Source: Closterium sp. NIES-65
Lineage: Eukaryota; Streptophyta; Zygnematophyceae; Desmidiales; Closteriaceae
DNA length: 64,000 bases
Assembly (NCBI GenBank): GCA_948144175.1
Contig: CANXME010002409.1
Span: 1-64,000 of the forward strand
Direction of reading: 5' to 3'
Positions 1 through 10,879 of the stretch are shown here, piece after piece. Position 1 is the first letter of the stretch. The number at the start of each line of letters is the position of its first letter. The position numbers were made by a program, and so were the translations under genes. Below the pieces are notes generated by a model. The model did no database searches, had not been told where the DNA came from, and worked only from the letters and a program-made list of their open reading frames with translations.

Positions 1-3000
1 GCAGAAACAGCGACGGGTCGCAGTAGACGGAGCGAACCCAAGAGCCGCAAGCGTAGTCTCAGTGTGTCGTGCCACTCACGTGGCGCCTGGCGGAGACCGT
101 AACTGGCGCCGGAGACTCCATTGGGTACCAGGAGGGAAAGACCTAGTGAAGCCAGGTGGCGGCGCAGCCAGATCTCCTCGTGCAGGCTGCCCTGCAGGAA
201 AGCTGTGCTGAAGTCGAGAGAGTGCAGCTCGTAGTCCCGGTGAGCAGCAACGTGCAGGCAGTACCCAAGAGTGGTCATCTTCGGGGTGGGGGAGAAGGTC
301 TGAAAGTAGTCAACTCCCTGTCGCTGACTGAAGCCAACGAGCCACGTAACGCGCCTTGAAGACAGGCGGAGAAACCCGGCGGCCGCTTCCCCTGAAGATC
401 CACATGCCACTGACAGATGTTCGCCCCAGGAGGGGGACAGCGTCAACGTAGGTGCCTGTGGACTTCCAGGAAGCCATCTCTGCATCCATAGCTGCCTGCC
501 ACTGATAGCTGTCTGCGAGCACTAGCGCTAGCAGGACGGACAGGCGACGACGGACGAGACGCAGACTCACGACGCTTAGTAAGACCGCCAGTAGGACCAG
601 TGTAAGGAGAAGGAGCAGGTAGTGGGGAGGCCGGCTGCAACTGTAACTGTGACGGGACAGTCTGTGAACACGCTAAGGGAGGAGGACCAGGAGGAGGCGA
701 AAGACCGAACCTGCTGAAGGAGCGGAACGAAGTACGGCTGAGGGCGCGCGGCGACTCTAGACACAGCAGGGACAGCACCTGTACCCCCAGCGGCAGTACC
801 AGAACCAGCAGCAGCTCCAACGCCCAGGTCCTCAGTACTAGCCTCAGCACCAACGCCCGAGTCCTCAGCACCAGCAGTGGCTCCAACACCAGGGTCCACA
901 GCACCTGCCGCAGCTCCAACGCCCGGGTCCTAGCACCAGCAGGGACTCCGACACCTGGGTCCACAGCACCAGCCGCAGCTCCAACGCCACGGTCCGCAGC
1001 ACCAGCCGCAGCCCCAACGCCCGGGTCCTCAGCACCAGCAGCACCTCCAACCCTCGGGTCCGCAGCACCAGCAGCAGCTCCAACGCTAGGTCCGCAGCAC
1101 CAGCAGCAGCTCCAACGCCAGGGTCCGCAGCACCAGCAGCAGCTCCAACACCCGGGTCCGTAAGCACCAGGGGCAGCCGGTCCGTGAGACGAGGCGCACC
1201 ACTCCGAATGTGCAACGGCGCTCGTACCACTCACGGGATCCGCTCACGAGAGGGGAGCTCCCGACTAGGAGGAGAAGTAACAGCCCCAGTCCCTGTAGTG
1301 AGTGCGCCTGGTCTGCAGTACTGTAAGTACCCACTCACGCAACTGCTCCCGAGGAGAGGTCGCGTCCAGGTGTAGCACCCTCAGGCCCAGACACCGCAAG
1401 GCTCAGCACCCCAGTCGCCGCACCCCAGGCTCAGCACCCCCAGGCTCAGTACCCCCAGTGTCCGCACCCCAGGCTCAGCCCACCCCAGAGTCCGCACCCC
1501 CAGGCTCAGCACGCACCCCCAGAGTCAGCACCCCCAGGCTCAGCACCCCCAGTCTCCGCACCCCCAGGCTCAGCACCCCCCGCAGGACGAGAGTCGACAG
1601 CAACCTCAGCAGGCTCGACCGGGTCTACCTGAGGACACACCTGAGGGAGCGGCACCCTGAGGGGGGAGGGGGAATACGACCGCAGCACCTGGCGCGAGGA
1701 AGAGAGGCGGGGGGGGAGCGGGCAGTGCGGTAGGGAAAGAGGCGGTAGTAGGGGACAGACTCGTCAAAAGTGACGTCCTTAGAGGGCAAGATCCGGCGCG
1801 AGGGTGGCGTGGTAAAACTGCCACCAGGCGCGTCCGGAACAAAGCCGGGAAGAGGCAGGGAACAGCACGAGAGGAGAGCTTGTCCGCAGACGAATCGCGG
1901 ACAAAAGCTCGAGATCCCCAGACCCGGAAACGCGACGCATCGCCAACCTCCCCCGTCCACAGCAGTGTGGGCGAGGTCTCCGGCAAGGAGACGGGGCCAG
2001 AGGTTTGAGCTGATGCGCAGTGTACCGGACCGCAACGGCCACAAGAAAGTGGGGGGCAGCCGCATGGATCAAGGAGGTACGAGCGACCTCATGACCAGGC
2101 CAATGCGGCGCTCCGCAACCCCATTCTGCTGTGGAGAGGCCGGAAGCGTGAACGACTGCTCATGCCGTGCTCAGCACAGTAGGCTGCCAAGAGGTCGGAG
2201 GAGAACTCACCACCTCTGTCAGAGTGCAAGCGCAGGACAGGAAAGTCCGAGCGGAAACGCCTGCTGAGCTGGAGACGAGCTCTGCTGCGGATCCAAGGGA
2301 TCAAAACATCAGGGACCTCACCCTTGGCTCGCAAGGGGAAGACCGTGGTGTAGCGCGAGTAGTCGTCAACAACGATCAGGAAGTACCTCTCCTGACCCTG
2401 ACCACGGACGCGGGCTGGCCCCACACGTCCATGTGGAGCGTCTGCAAAGGAGCAGTCGTCGGGGGAAAACGAGGAGAAGTGAGGAGCGGCGCGCTGCCGC
2501 CCCCTCGACACAGGGAAGACAGGGAGGAGCAGGCGAGGGTGGGAGGGGAGGGAGGACCCTGGAAGACCTGAGACAGGTACCGGGAGTGCATGGCACGAAG
2601 GGCTGCACAGACGGGTTGCCCCAGTCGGTGGTGCCAGAGGACAGTCTCGTGCGCTAGAGAGCGACACGAGCAGGGGGCGGACAGCTGACCTGACGTGGAC
2701 GCAGACGCAGACGCAGCGACCTGAGGTGGGGCAGTAGTCGGTATGTACAACAGATCCGACCCCGGCTGCCTGGTGAAGGTAGCCAAGTGGCGGCCTGTAC
2801 GTGCACACGTGCAGTGTGTGACACGCTCGTAGGCAGGGGTGAACTGGTTGAACACCCGCGTCCTGTAGTGCACAACCTGCCACCAAGTTCGTAGAGACGA
2901 GGGGAGGTGGAGACCTGACAGTGTGCCCGACGGGACCGCAGGACAGGGAAGGAAGTGTAGGAGGTTTCGCAAGGACCGGACCCCAGAGGGGTTAGCGAGG

Positions 3001-4599
3001 GGACAGCAACTGGCCGAGCAAGGGGCTCAAGGGCAGTTGCGGTCACGAAAGAAACAGCGAGAGGCACCTGAATCCAGTGTGAAGGTGTGCCACTGCTGCA
3101 GTCGACACAGTACTAGGGGGGGCAGACGTACACGCACCTAGAGCAGCAGCCCACCAGCACCTGGGTAGCCGACACGCGAGTACCTGGAGCGGCAGACGCA
3201 CTAGTCCTAATGCCCGGGTCGGGCGGGACACTCAGGTACTCAGCACCCTCTCCACTAGTAGACATCACATACATGGCAGTGAGAATAGCATCAAAGTCTA
3301 GAGCAGAAATATCAATCCCCTTCTTCAGGAGATCAACCCAGCGGGGCAGCTCAGTGGCCTGAGGGAACTGAACACGCCAAGCGTCGTTCAGACGAGCGAA
3401 GCAACGCTGTGTGGCGTGCGGTCCCCCACACGGCTGGCCAGTGCGGTCACCAGTGCGAATGACGTACGTGCAGCTAAGGCCACCCCCCCCCCCCCCGTGC
3501 TGAGAGTACCACTCACGGACCTCCTGGGGCGACGGAGTGTGCTGCAGGCCCTGGCCACCGCCATTGCCTCACCCACCACCCCGCCGCTACCACCTCCTCG
3601 ACCACCCCAACCCCGGCCGTTGCCTCGTCCACCGCCACCCCCACCCCTCCTCCGCCCCGCCACCTCCCCCGCCGCTGCCGCCACCCCCCCCACTGCTGCC
3701 ACCTCCCCCACCCGCGCCACCCCCCCCCCCGCACCACACCTCCCCCACCACCCCGCCACCCCGCTTTCACCACCACCGACCTTGCCCCCCTTGCCCTTGC
3801 CGCTGCGGCGCCCACTCGAAGCAGACGCAGTCCCGACCTTCTCAGCACCAAGGAGGTCGACAGCAGCAGCAGAGGCGACAGAGGAAGAAGGGGGGGAGGG
3901 AGAACACCGCTCAAAGAACGGGGTACGGGGGTCACCGCGAGAGGCACCTACAGCGACTATGCCTAGCCTCAGCTGCGCAGTTCCTTCTTGAGGAGGGCAA
4001 TGGGTGAGCTCGGTGGGGCAGCGAGCTAGGAAGTGGTCCCTGACTGAGCACAGAGTGTCAGGGAGGCGTGGTGGACTAGGTGGTAGAGAGTTAGCCAGAG
4101 CGGGGGTGGGTTCTTGGCAAGGAACTCATCAGGCATAGCGGCGCGGAAGCGAGCCTCACTAGTGCGGAGGTGGGTAATGAGATCAGCAACAGTGTGGAAG
4201 GAAGCTAGGTCGGGGAACAGGTAGGAAGAGAGAGACGGCCTAGAGCGGCAGAGGCGGCGAGGAGTAGCGGGCAACACAGCATGTACAGTGCCTGTGCAGT
4301 CTTGTGCTGCCCAAAGTGCTCGCGCTCATCTATCGGCAGAGAGTTGCGAATAGCGAAGCGAGTATGGGCGTCACGAGTCTGCCACTGTGAGCGTGCAGTG
4401 CTGTCAGCAGTAGCAGCAGGAGCAGTAGCGTGGCCTAAGGCATGATCGTACAGCGAGATGTCTTCCTTGGCAGTGAGCTGTAGGAAGAGGTGTAGGTCAT
4501 CAAGCCAGGTGTCCGAACTTCACTGGGCGGCCCTCATTATCGAAGGGCTAGGACAGGAGGGCTAGCCATGGTAGCAGCAGTAGGAAAAGCAGTAGGAGC

Positions 4600-5235
4600 A
4601 GTAGGGTAGGTAGGGCGGCGCGGCTCGGTACAGGTAGGGCGGCGTGGCTCGGTATAGGTAGGGCGGCGCGGCTCGGGTCGGGCGGCGCAGCTCGGTTCGG
4701 GCGGCTCGGGTCAGGCGGCGCGGCTCGGTTCGGGCGGCTCGGGTCGGTTAGGGCTGGCGGCTCGGGTTGGGCGGCTCGGTTCCGTTAGGGGCTGGGCGGC
4801 TCGGGTCGGCTCGGGTCGGCTCGGTTCGGGCTGTTCGGTCTGGGTGGGGCCGTTCGGTGCCGCTAAGGGCGAGCGCGGGGAGCGGGTGGGGCCGTGAGGG
4901 ACGAGCGCGGGGCCGACGTGGGTGCTAAGGGCGAGCGCGGGGCCTATCGGGGCCGTGAGGGACGAGCGCGGGGCCGATCGGGGCCGTAAGGGACGAGCGC
5001 GGGGCCGACGTGGGCCTCTAAGGGCGAGCACGGGGCCTATCGGGGCCGTGAGGGACGAGCGCGGGTGCCGATCGGGGCCAGTAAGGACGAGCGCGGGGCC
5101 GACGCGGGCCTCTAGGGGTAAGCGCGGGGCCGATTCGGGGCCTCTAAAAGCGAGCGCGGGGCCGATCGAGGCCTCTAGGTGCGAGAGCGCGGGGGCCGAC
5201 GGGGCCTCTAGGGGCGTGAAAGCCGAGGCGACCTA
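4600..5235 (-). repeat. GC-rich tandem repeats in the Copia-1 leader
   Basis: Imperfect units of about 20-35 bp built on GGGGCCGATCGGGGCC / GGGACGAGCGCGG, preceded by GGCGGCTCGGGTCGG units. They lie between the primer-binding site and Gag. Short proline/arginine frames cross this stretch but look like products of the repeat, not genes. Confidence 0.7.
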
Positions 5236-5308
5236 GGGCGCAGGTAGGTAGGTAGGTAGTGGTGGGCCCTAAAAAAAATCGGTCCTAGGAAGGACCTGCT
5301 CTATACCA

Positions 5309-5434
5309 TGTTGAACAAGAATGAATGAACTAAGAGTGAAATGAGTACAAGTATCAAAACCTAGGAATGTGTACCCCCTATAGGCTAACCCACTGTAGCC
5401 TAAACAACTACAACAACATATATAATGTTTGACA
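5309..5434 (-). repeat. 5' LTR of Copia-1 (126 bp)
   Basis: On the minus strand it runs from TGTCAAACATT to ...TTCAACA and is followed at once by the primer-binding site. It shares with the other Copia LTRs the core TAGGCTA, the GGGGGTACA stretch, TACTTGTAC and TTCATTCATTC. The partner LTR is outside the window, so no age can be read. Confidence 0.88.
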
Positions 5435-6640
5435 CCACCGTCGACCTTGATCACACCTCTCTTCTTTCGTACCCTCACTACCGCTGACTCATACACCGCC
5501 GTCTACCTCCTCGGTCGACGCCGCCTACGTTTTGCACCAGTCGAGGAGATGCAAGATGGGAAGATTGTTCCGTCGCCCACTCCGCCCGAATGCCCAGCTC
5601 GACGACCTCCGACGGAGGGTCGTCCTGTACTCGCCAACCTCGTGGCGTCTCCTCGCATCAGCTAGTTGTGTCTCCAGGGTGTCCGCTACGCCCGCTGTCA
5701 ACTAAGGGGTCGACCATGGTGACTAAGACGACTGCTGGCCAACGAACGACTTAGTGGGTTGCGAAATTCGGCTCCTATCTGAAGTTCGCGTGTTCGATCC
5801 ACGCTCACCACACCATGCGGAGAATCACTCTACACCGAGTTGAGCATGATCGTAGCTCCAATGCGTTCTCTAGCACTTGAGCATTCATAGGGCAAAACTG
5901 CAAGAGTTTCACTAACAGAATGGTTGAACAAGCAATGACAAGAATGACTATGTCAGTAACATAGCAACCCAGCAACCAGGCTGGTTGACCGCCAGCACAA
6001 CATGGTCGACCGCCTACAAGCGTTGCGTAGAAGAGCCGCGCCCAGCGCTGCACAAAGGCGGCCTGCCAACACAGCAGGTCGACATCGTGCCAACGCTGCA
6101 GCAGAGCGGCTGTCCAGCGTTACACCTGTAGAAGACAGCAGTGTGCACGCTCGCAGGTGCGCGAAGACGATTGGCCCGACTTGCACCATCACGGACTTAT
6201 CGGCTGTTGTCTGCGCCTGAGGAGCCACATCGACTTCGGGATACTAGCCGAAATCGCCTTCGCCATCACGGCCCCGACGACGTTCGCGTGCCTCCGCCGA
6301 ACTCGCCAAACAGGTTACCTGGTCGACCACCCAGTGCGCGCCCTGGTCTGCGAACCCCTCGTCGACCACCACGTCCATCGAACTACCCAACCCTCGATAG
6401 CTCCCCGCATGTCCCGCACAGGTCGAGAGACTGATCCGTTGACCTTCCTTGTCGAACAAGACCGCCGGCTCCTATTGACAGCGGCATCGCAGCGGTCGCA
6501 TGCAGGTCGACAACCCCGTCGACCAGCACGTGTCGAACCAAGAACAGTCGGCTGCACTACCCGCGCGCCTGACCAGGAATTCGGCGTCGCCCAAGCAAGG
6601 GCGGGGCCAACACTCCATTCACGTTAACACCAGCGGAGTC
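5435..6640. other. Unassigned stretch between Copia-1 and the Gypsy leader
   Basis: About 1.2 kb in which I recognise no protein domain. It holds a tRNA-Arg-like stretch (5767-5815) and unusually many GTCGAC/GGTCGACC-like motifs (for example near 5447, 5709, 6003, 6078, 6319, 6360, 6505 and 6517). One plus-strand frame is open over 6157-6627 but resembles nothing I know. It could be the eroded interior of the tandem Gypsy unit whose leader begins at 6763, or another inserted element. Confidence 0.4.
5767..5815 (+). pseudogene. tRNA-Arg(CCU)-like 3' half with encoded CCA
   Basis: Visible parts: an anticodon-like arm, 5-bp stem TTCGG/CTGAA (one G-U pair) closing the 7-base loop CTCCTAT (U33, CCU, A37); a 4-base variable region; a T arm with 5-bp stem GCGTG/CACGC and loop TTCGATC; acceptor strand TCACCAC; discriminator A; and CCA at 5813-5815. 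A near-match to the other acceptor strand (ATGGTGA, 5716-5722) lies too far upstream, so no full cloverleaf forms. Nuclear tRNA genes do not encode CCA. On the minus strand the same site reads ...CTCCGCA then TGGTGTGGTGAGCG, which looks like an LTR end plus primer-binding site. It could therefore be a retro-copied tRNA or an extended primer-binding site. Confidence 0.5.
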
Positions 6641-6763
6641 GGGCAGATTTAAATTAAGAAACCTTGCAGCCAACCGTCGTACAGTCCACTGTACCAGCCA
6701 ACACGTGCTACTAAACTACTCTTGAAAAGTAGGGTGAACCAAGAAAGTAGCAATGATACCAAG
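6641..6763 (-). mobile_element. Leader and primer-binding site of a second Gypsy-1-type unit
   Basis: On the minus strand the LTR ending at 6764 is followed by TGGTATCATTGC and a leader clearly similar to the Gypsy-1 leader at about 33240-33364 (shared CTTGCAGCCAAC and the TTTCC...CACCC blocks in reverse). The LTR at 6764-8638 therefore has Gypsy interior on both sides, as in a tandem made by LTR-LTR recombination. No recognisable Gypsy coding parts follow to the left. Confidence 0.7.
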
Positions 6764-7110
6764 TGTTATGTGTTGTAAAACAGCGTTGTGCGGAACACGA
6801 ATAACAAAGCTACAACTACTTGAACTGAGAACACAATGAAGGCACATGATAATATACTAAACTACCATAGCTAGGCAGTAGGGCATAAAATTGAATGAAC
6901 TACCAATACAAGGAAGGCACGCGCTAATATAGTGACTACCCTAGCTAGGAGGGAACCTCAGGAAACGAGGTTGGGTGCAGGTTTGGCGATCGAAGGGCCG
7001 AAGGCGACGCGAGGAGCCTCGGAATCGTTGATGTCAGCCGAACGTGCAGAGTCTGAAAATCGGGTTGTACGCGTAGCACGCAACCCCGATAAAAAAATTG
7101 GGGAAGTTCC

Positions 7111-7339
7111 TATCGAAATATGATTTACATATTTTATAACTGCTTGTAGTTGTAGTGTAGTTATTGTGCTTTGTAGGTGGTGCACCAATTCCTTTTGCTT
7201 TCCTTGTATAAGTCTTGCAACTTTCTAATGCAACCACCCCTTTCTCGACTTTCCTTTGGCACAACTTACTCGACTCTCCCTTGGCCTAGGCTACTAAGCC
7301 TAGGCCCGAAACACCTAAGCCTGCTCCTTAATCTCAACA
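7111..7339 (+). repeat. 5' LTR of SMALL-1 (229 bp)
   Basis: Direct repeat of 8400-8627. It is AT-richer than its surroundings and ends ...CTCAACA directly before the primer-binding site. It contains a GACTTTCC-type pyrimidine stretch and a CCTAGGCTACTAAGCCTAGG inverted repeat. Confidence 0.88.
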
Positions 7340-8399
7340 TGGAATCAGAGACTGTTAAGTCCAGGCCTGTGGGCCCGCCTCACGCTTCCGCTACTGTTTT
7401 TCTGGTCGCGCACCTCGCGCGCGTGGCGATTTTCTTCCTGTCCCGCGCCCGGGTGGCACGTGACACCTTTTCTGCCGTCGCGCGCCCCGTGGCACGCGAC
7501 GGTGCCCTGCCCGTCGTGCGCCCCGTGGCACGCGACGGTGCCCTGCCCGTCGTGCGCCCCGTGGCACGCGACGGTGCCCTAAACTGCCCGTCACGTGCCC
7601 CGTGGTGCGCGGCGGTGCCCTGAGCCGTCGCGGACCCGCCCCTGGCGCCCGCGGCGGTGCCCTGAGCCGCCGTGGACCCGCCCCTAGCGCCCGCGGCGGT
7701 GTCCTGAGCCGCCGCGGACCCGCCCCTGGCGCCCGCGGCGGTGCCTTGAGCTGTCGCGGACCCGCCCCAGGCGCCCGCGGCGGTGTCCTGAGCCGCCGCG
7801 GACCCGCCCCTGGCGCCCTCGTCGGTGCTCCTGCCTCACCCGCGCCTGCACTCGCTGCAGCCGCCCCTGCACCACCCAGCGTCTGCCCTTGGAGCAGCCA
7901 CCCCCGCTCCTGCACTCGGTGCAGCCGCCCTCTGCCTCACCCCGCGCCTGCAGTCGCTGCAGCCGCCCCTGCCCTACCCGCGCCGACCCTCTGTAGCCGC
8001 TCTGCGGCTTTCTCCCTGCCCACCCCCTCCTCCTTCCTCTCCCTGCAGCCGTGGGGGGGAGGGTATGGGGGTGGCGGGTGTGGGGGTGATGGGTGGTATG
8101 CTTCCCTTCCCCTCCTCCTCCTTTCATTCCCACTGCTGCAGCTGCCGCTGGGGGGGAGGGTGTGAGGGTGTGGGGGAGCCGGGGGAGTGGCACTGGGGTG
8201 GCGGGTGTGAGAGCAACCAGCAGCCATCCCTCCACCTCTTCTCTCTTCCCCCCTCTGCTGTTCCTGCAGCAATGTGGGGGGGAGGGGGACGGGGAGGGTG
8301 AGGGGATGGAGGTGTTGCCTGCTGTTGCTACTTTCTTTGCATGGTGTACCCCCTCAGGGGGCGTAACTATACTTCTACCTACAAGCACTTATGGGGGCG

Positions 8400-8627
8400 T
8401 GTCGAAATATGATTTACATATTTTGTAACTGCTTGTAGTTGTAGTGTAGTTATTGTGCTTTGTAGGTGGTGCACCAATTCCTTTTGCTTTCCTTGTATAA
8501 GTCTTGCAACTTTCTAATGCAACCACCCCTTTCTCGACTTTCCTTTGGCACAACTTACTCGACTCTCCCTTGGCCTAGGCTACTAAGCCTAAGCCCGAAA
8601 CCCTAAGCCTGCTCCTTAATCTCAACA
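8400..8627 (+). repeat. 3' LTR of SMALL-1 (228 bp)
   Basis: Starts TGTCGAAATATG and ends CTCAACA; followed by target duplication GTTCC. Nearly identical to the 5' LTR. Confidence 0.88.
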
Positions 8628-8652
8628 GTTCCTTAACACCCACCCCCCCCCT

Positions 8653-10746
8653 TTAAGAAAGGTGGTCAATATCCGCAGCATGCTTGCGGGCGAGATAATC
8701 ACCAACTAGCGGGGACGCTTCAAGCGAGGCGGAGAGCACCCAAGTGTCGTCTTCACTGGTGCGGTCAGTCCAACGGATTAAGAAATCCACTTGGCGTCCG
8801 AATCCGTCAAGCCAAACACGGTGCGCCAAAATCTTGGATGTGTTGTGTGTCGGTTCTGCGACAATTCGTTCTGTCGGGGCGGTGTTTCGGCGCGCTATGT
8901 CGATCGTGGCAGGCACGAACTTGCGAAAGAGGCTGACATAGAAGGCGTCATGTATACGCCAATCGTCGAGTAGCAGCACCTTCGCTGTAACAGGTGTCAC
9001 CATTTGTATGGTTTTGAAAGGCCCACAAAATCGTGGCCATAGCTACTACGAGCCAGGTAGGCAAAGGTTCTTCGTGTCAAGCAGCACTAATTGCCCAGCT
9101 GTCATGATAATTTCGCGCCATAGAAGATCAGTGTACTTCCGGGCAGTCATATTCGCCTTGCGAATTGCGTCTGCTGTTTTTTTTACGAATTTCCTAGGGT
9201 TCTGTCACGAAGGTCTGTGACCGTGGGACCGGGTTGTCGAGTGTAGTTGTTGTGGGAACCACCGGGTCCATCCCGTAATTCAAAAATAACGGGGGAGTGA
9301 TTAGTCGTACTGGACGGGGCGTTGTTGAATGCAAATTCCAGCATGGCGAGCGAAGTTTCCCAGTGAGCGGGGTCGGGACAGTTTGTCCTGATGAGCTGCT
9401 CCATCGTCTGATTGGTTCGCTCGGTCTGGCCGTCCTTTTGCGGGTGGTATGCTGACGAGAACTGTAGTTTTGTGCCTTACCACGCCCATGTTTCCTTCCA
9501 TAAATTCGTCGTGAACTTCGGATCCCTGTCGCTGAGGATCGCCGAGGAGATTCCGTGCAATCGCACGACGGTGGAGAAGAAGAGGCGCGCGGTTTCTTTG
9601 GTGATTGTTGTACGACACGGTGCGAAGTGCGCCATTTTCGTGAGGCGATCGACGACGACAAGAACTGCGTCGTTGCCGGACGGCCCAGCTGGCAGCCCTG
9701 TGACGAAATCCATCATCACTTGTTGCCACGGTCGTTCGGGTGGCTCAAAGGGTTGCAGCAATCCAGCTGGCTGATGGCGTGTCGATTTCATGGCTTGGCA
9801 AACCCTACATGAGGACACATATCGCTGCACGTCGTTAGAGGAGCTAGGCCTATAATATTGATGGTGCAACAATTTAAGGGTCTTGTCAACCCCGAAATGT
9901 CTGGAGAAATTGGAGTCGTGGACCTCTTGGATAAGGAGTTCACGTAGCAGCCAGTAAGCGGGAACCCAAATCCGGCCAATTCTGGCTTTAAGGTGGTAAG
10001 TCCCTTTCTACGTCGTGGCGTGCTGATGATTTCTAGTCATGAAGAACGGGTCCGTAGTGTAGCCGTGGGTGAATAGTCCCGTAAGTAGCGGGTTCGTGTG
10101 GGTGATGAGTACTGCAGCGGATTGAACTGTCGGTCGGGTCAGGGCGTCGGCAAGGTTATTCGCCCCATTCTTGTGAGTAATGCGGTAGGTGAAGTGGCTC
10201 TCTATGTAATCGAGCCAACCAACTTGACGTAGGGTTGAGGTTCGGCTGGGCTCGCAGATACTATAGGGACTTGTGGTCCGTGCGAACAATGACGTCGACG
10301 CACACCAAGTAGCAGACCACAACATGAACGCGTGTATTCTGGCGAGCATCTCCTTGTCATGTATCGAGTAGTTGCGCTCGGCTGACTATAGCTTGCGTGA
10401 TTCATAGGCTATCGGCTGCAGTCTGATCCCAAAGTCCTGGGGAAGCACAGCTCCGATGGCGAAATCTGAGGCGTCGGTGATGACTTCGAACGGCTTCGAT
10501 GGGTCGGCGATGCGCAAAACCAGAGGGGACACGAGAAAATTTCTTCAACTCCTGAAAAGCCCCCTCAGCCTCCTCCCCCCACACAAAATTCATGTCTTTG
10601 TGCAGCAGGTCGGTCAGCGGGCCGGTTATTCCCGCCATATTCAAAATAAATCGCTTGATGTAACTCTTGAACCCCAGAAAACTCTGAAGTTCCGTGATGT
10701 TGGTCGGGGACGTCCACTCCTGAATGGTCTTGATTTTTGTCGGGTC
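8653..10746 (-). pseudogene. Gypsy-1 RNase H, integrase and chromodomain region
   Basis: Minus-strand remains of the 3' half of Gypsy-1 pol. RNase H-type sequence lies at about 10.0-10.7 kb (GPLTDLLHKDMNFVWGEEAE near its start). Integrase lies at about 9.2-9.9 kb, with DFVTGLPAGPSGNDAVLVVV, VDRLTKMAHF and SDRDPKF in the catalytic core. A chromodomain lies at about 8.65-8.85 kb (ILAHRVWLDGFGRQVDFLIR, then EDDTW). Chromodomains at this place are typical of chromoviruses, where they steer integration to heterochromatin. The region is broken at several points. Confidence 0.85.
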
Positions 10747-10751
10747 GATTC

Positions 10752-10879
10752 TGTCAGAAACAAGAAGTGATTGAAAAATGAAACATTGGAGTACAAGTAT
10801 GAAACCCTAGAGTTGTGTACCCCCTAAAGGCTAACCCACTATAGCCTACACAGCAATAACACATATATAATGTTTGACA
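10752..10879 (-). repeat. 3' LTR of Copia-2 (128 bp)
   Basis: Minus strand TGTCAAACATT to TTTCTGACA. It directly follows the RNase H region; the long conserved 3' tail present in Copia-3, -4, -5 and -6 is not seen here. Confidence 0.9.

Larger units (their letters stand above)
1..5434 (-). mobile_element. Copia-1, Ty1/copia LTR retrotransposon (runs off left edge)
   Basis: Minus-strand Ty1/copia element, seen from its 5' LTR (5309-5434) leftward; its 3' LTR lies outside the window. Next to the LTR a primer-binding site (minus strand TGGTATAGAGC...) fits the initiator-Met tRNA type. Parts in transcription order: GC-rich repeat leader (about 4.6-5.2 kb), Gag (about 3.4-4.6 kb, with the PYLFPD/THLRTS region shared by other copies here), protease, integrase (about 1.6-2.9 kb) and the start of reverse transcriptase (WQAAMDAEMASWKSTGTYVD, below 0.6 kb). 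It is strongly decayed, with probably ten or more breaks, and is the most eroded Copia copy in the window. Confidence 0.9.
7111..8627 (+). mobile_element. SMALL-1, non-autonomous LTR element with GC-rich interior
   Basis: Plus-strand element of 1517 bp with LTRs at 7111-7339 and 8400-8627 and 5-bp target duplication GTTCC (7106-7110 and 8628-8632). A primer-binding site TGGAATCAGAG follows the 5' LTR, and a G-rich tract ending GGGGGCG precedes the 3' LTR. The interior (about 1.06 kb) has no gag or pol. It is GC-rich tandem repeat (about 36-48 bp units with CGTGGCACGCGACGGTGCCC and GCCGCGGACCCGCCCCTGGC) followed by G-rich TGGGGGTGGCGGGTG segments. The LTRs differ at about four positions in 228. 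It fits a small LARD/TRIM-type derivative. Confidence 0.88.
6764..8638 (-). repeat. 3' LTR of Gypsy-1, split by SMALL-1 and shared with a tandem unit
   Basis: LTR sequence at 6764-7110 and 8633-8638, split by SMALL-1. It matches the 5' LTR at 33365-34007 in blocks such as GGTTGGGTGCAGGTTTGGCG. The purine tract (minus strand G-run) at 8639-8656 marks its start on the element strand. This copy carries an internal duplication of about 90 bp around GAAGGCAC...CTAGC, making it longer than the 5' LTR once insertions are set aside. Confidence 0.8.
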
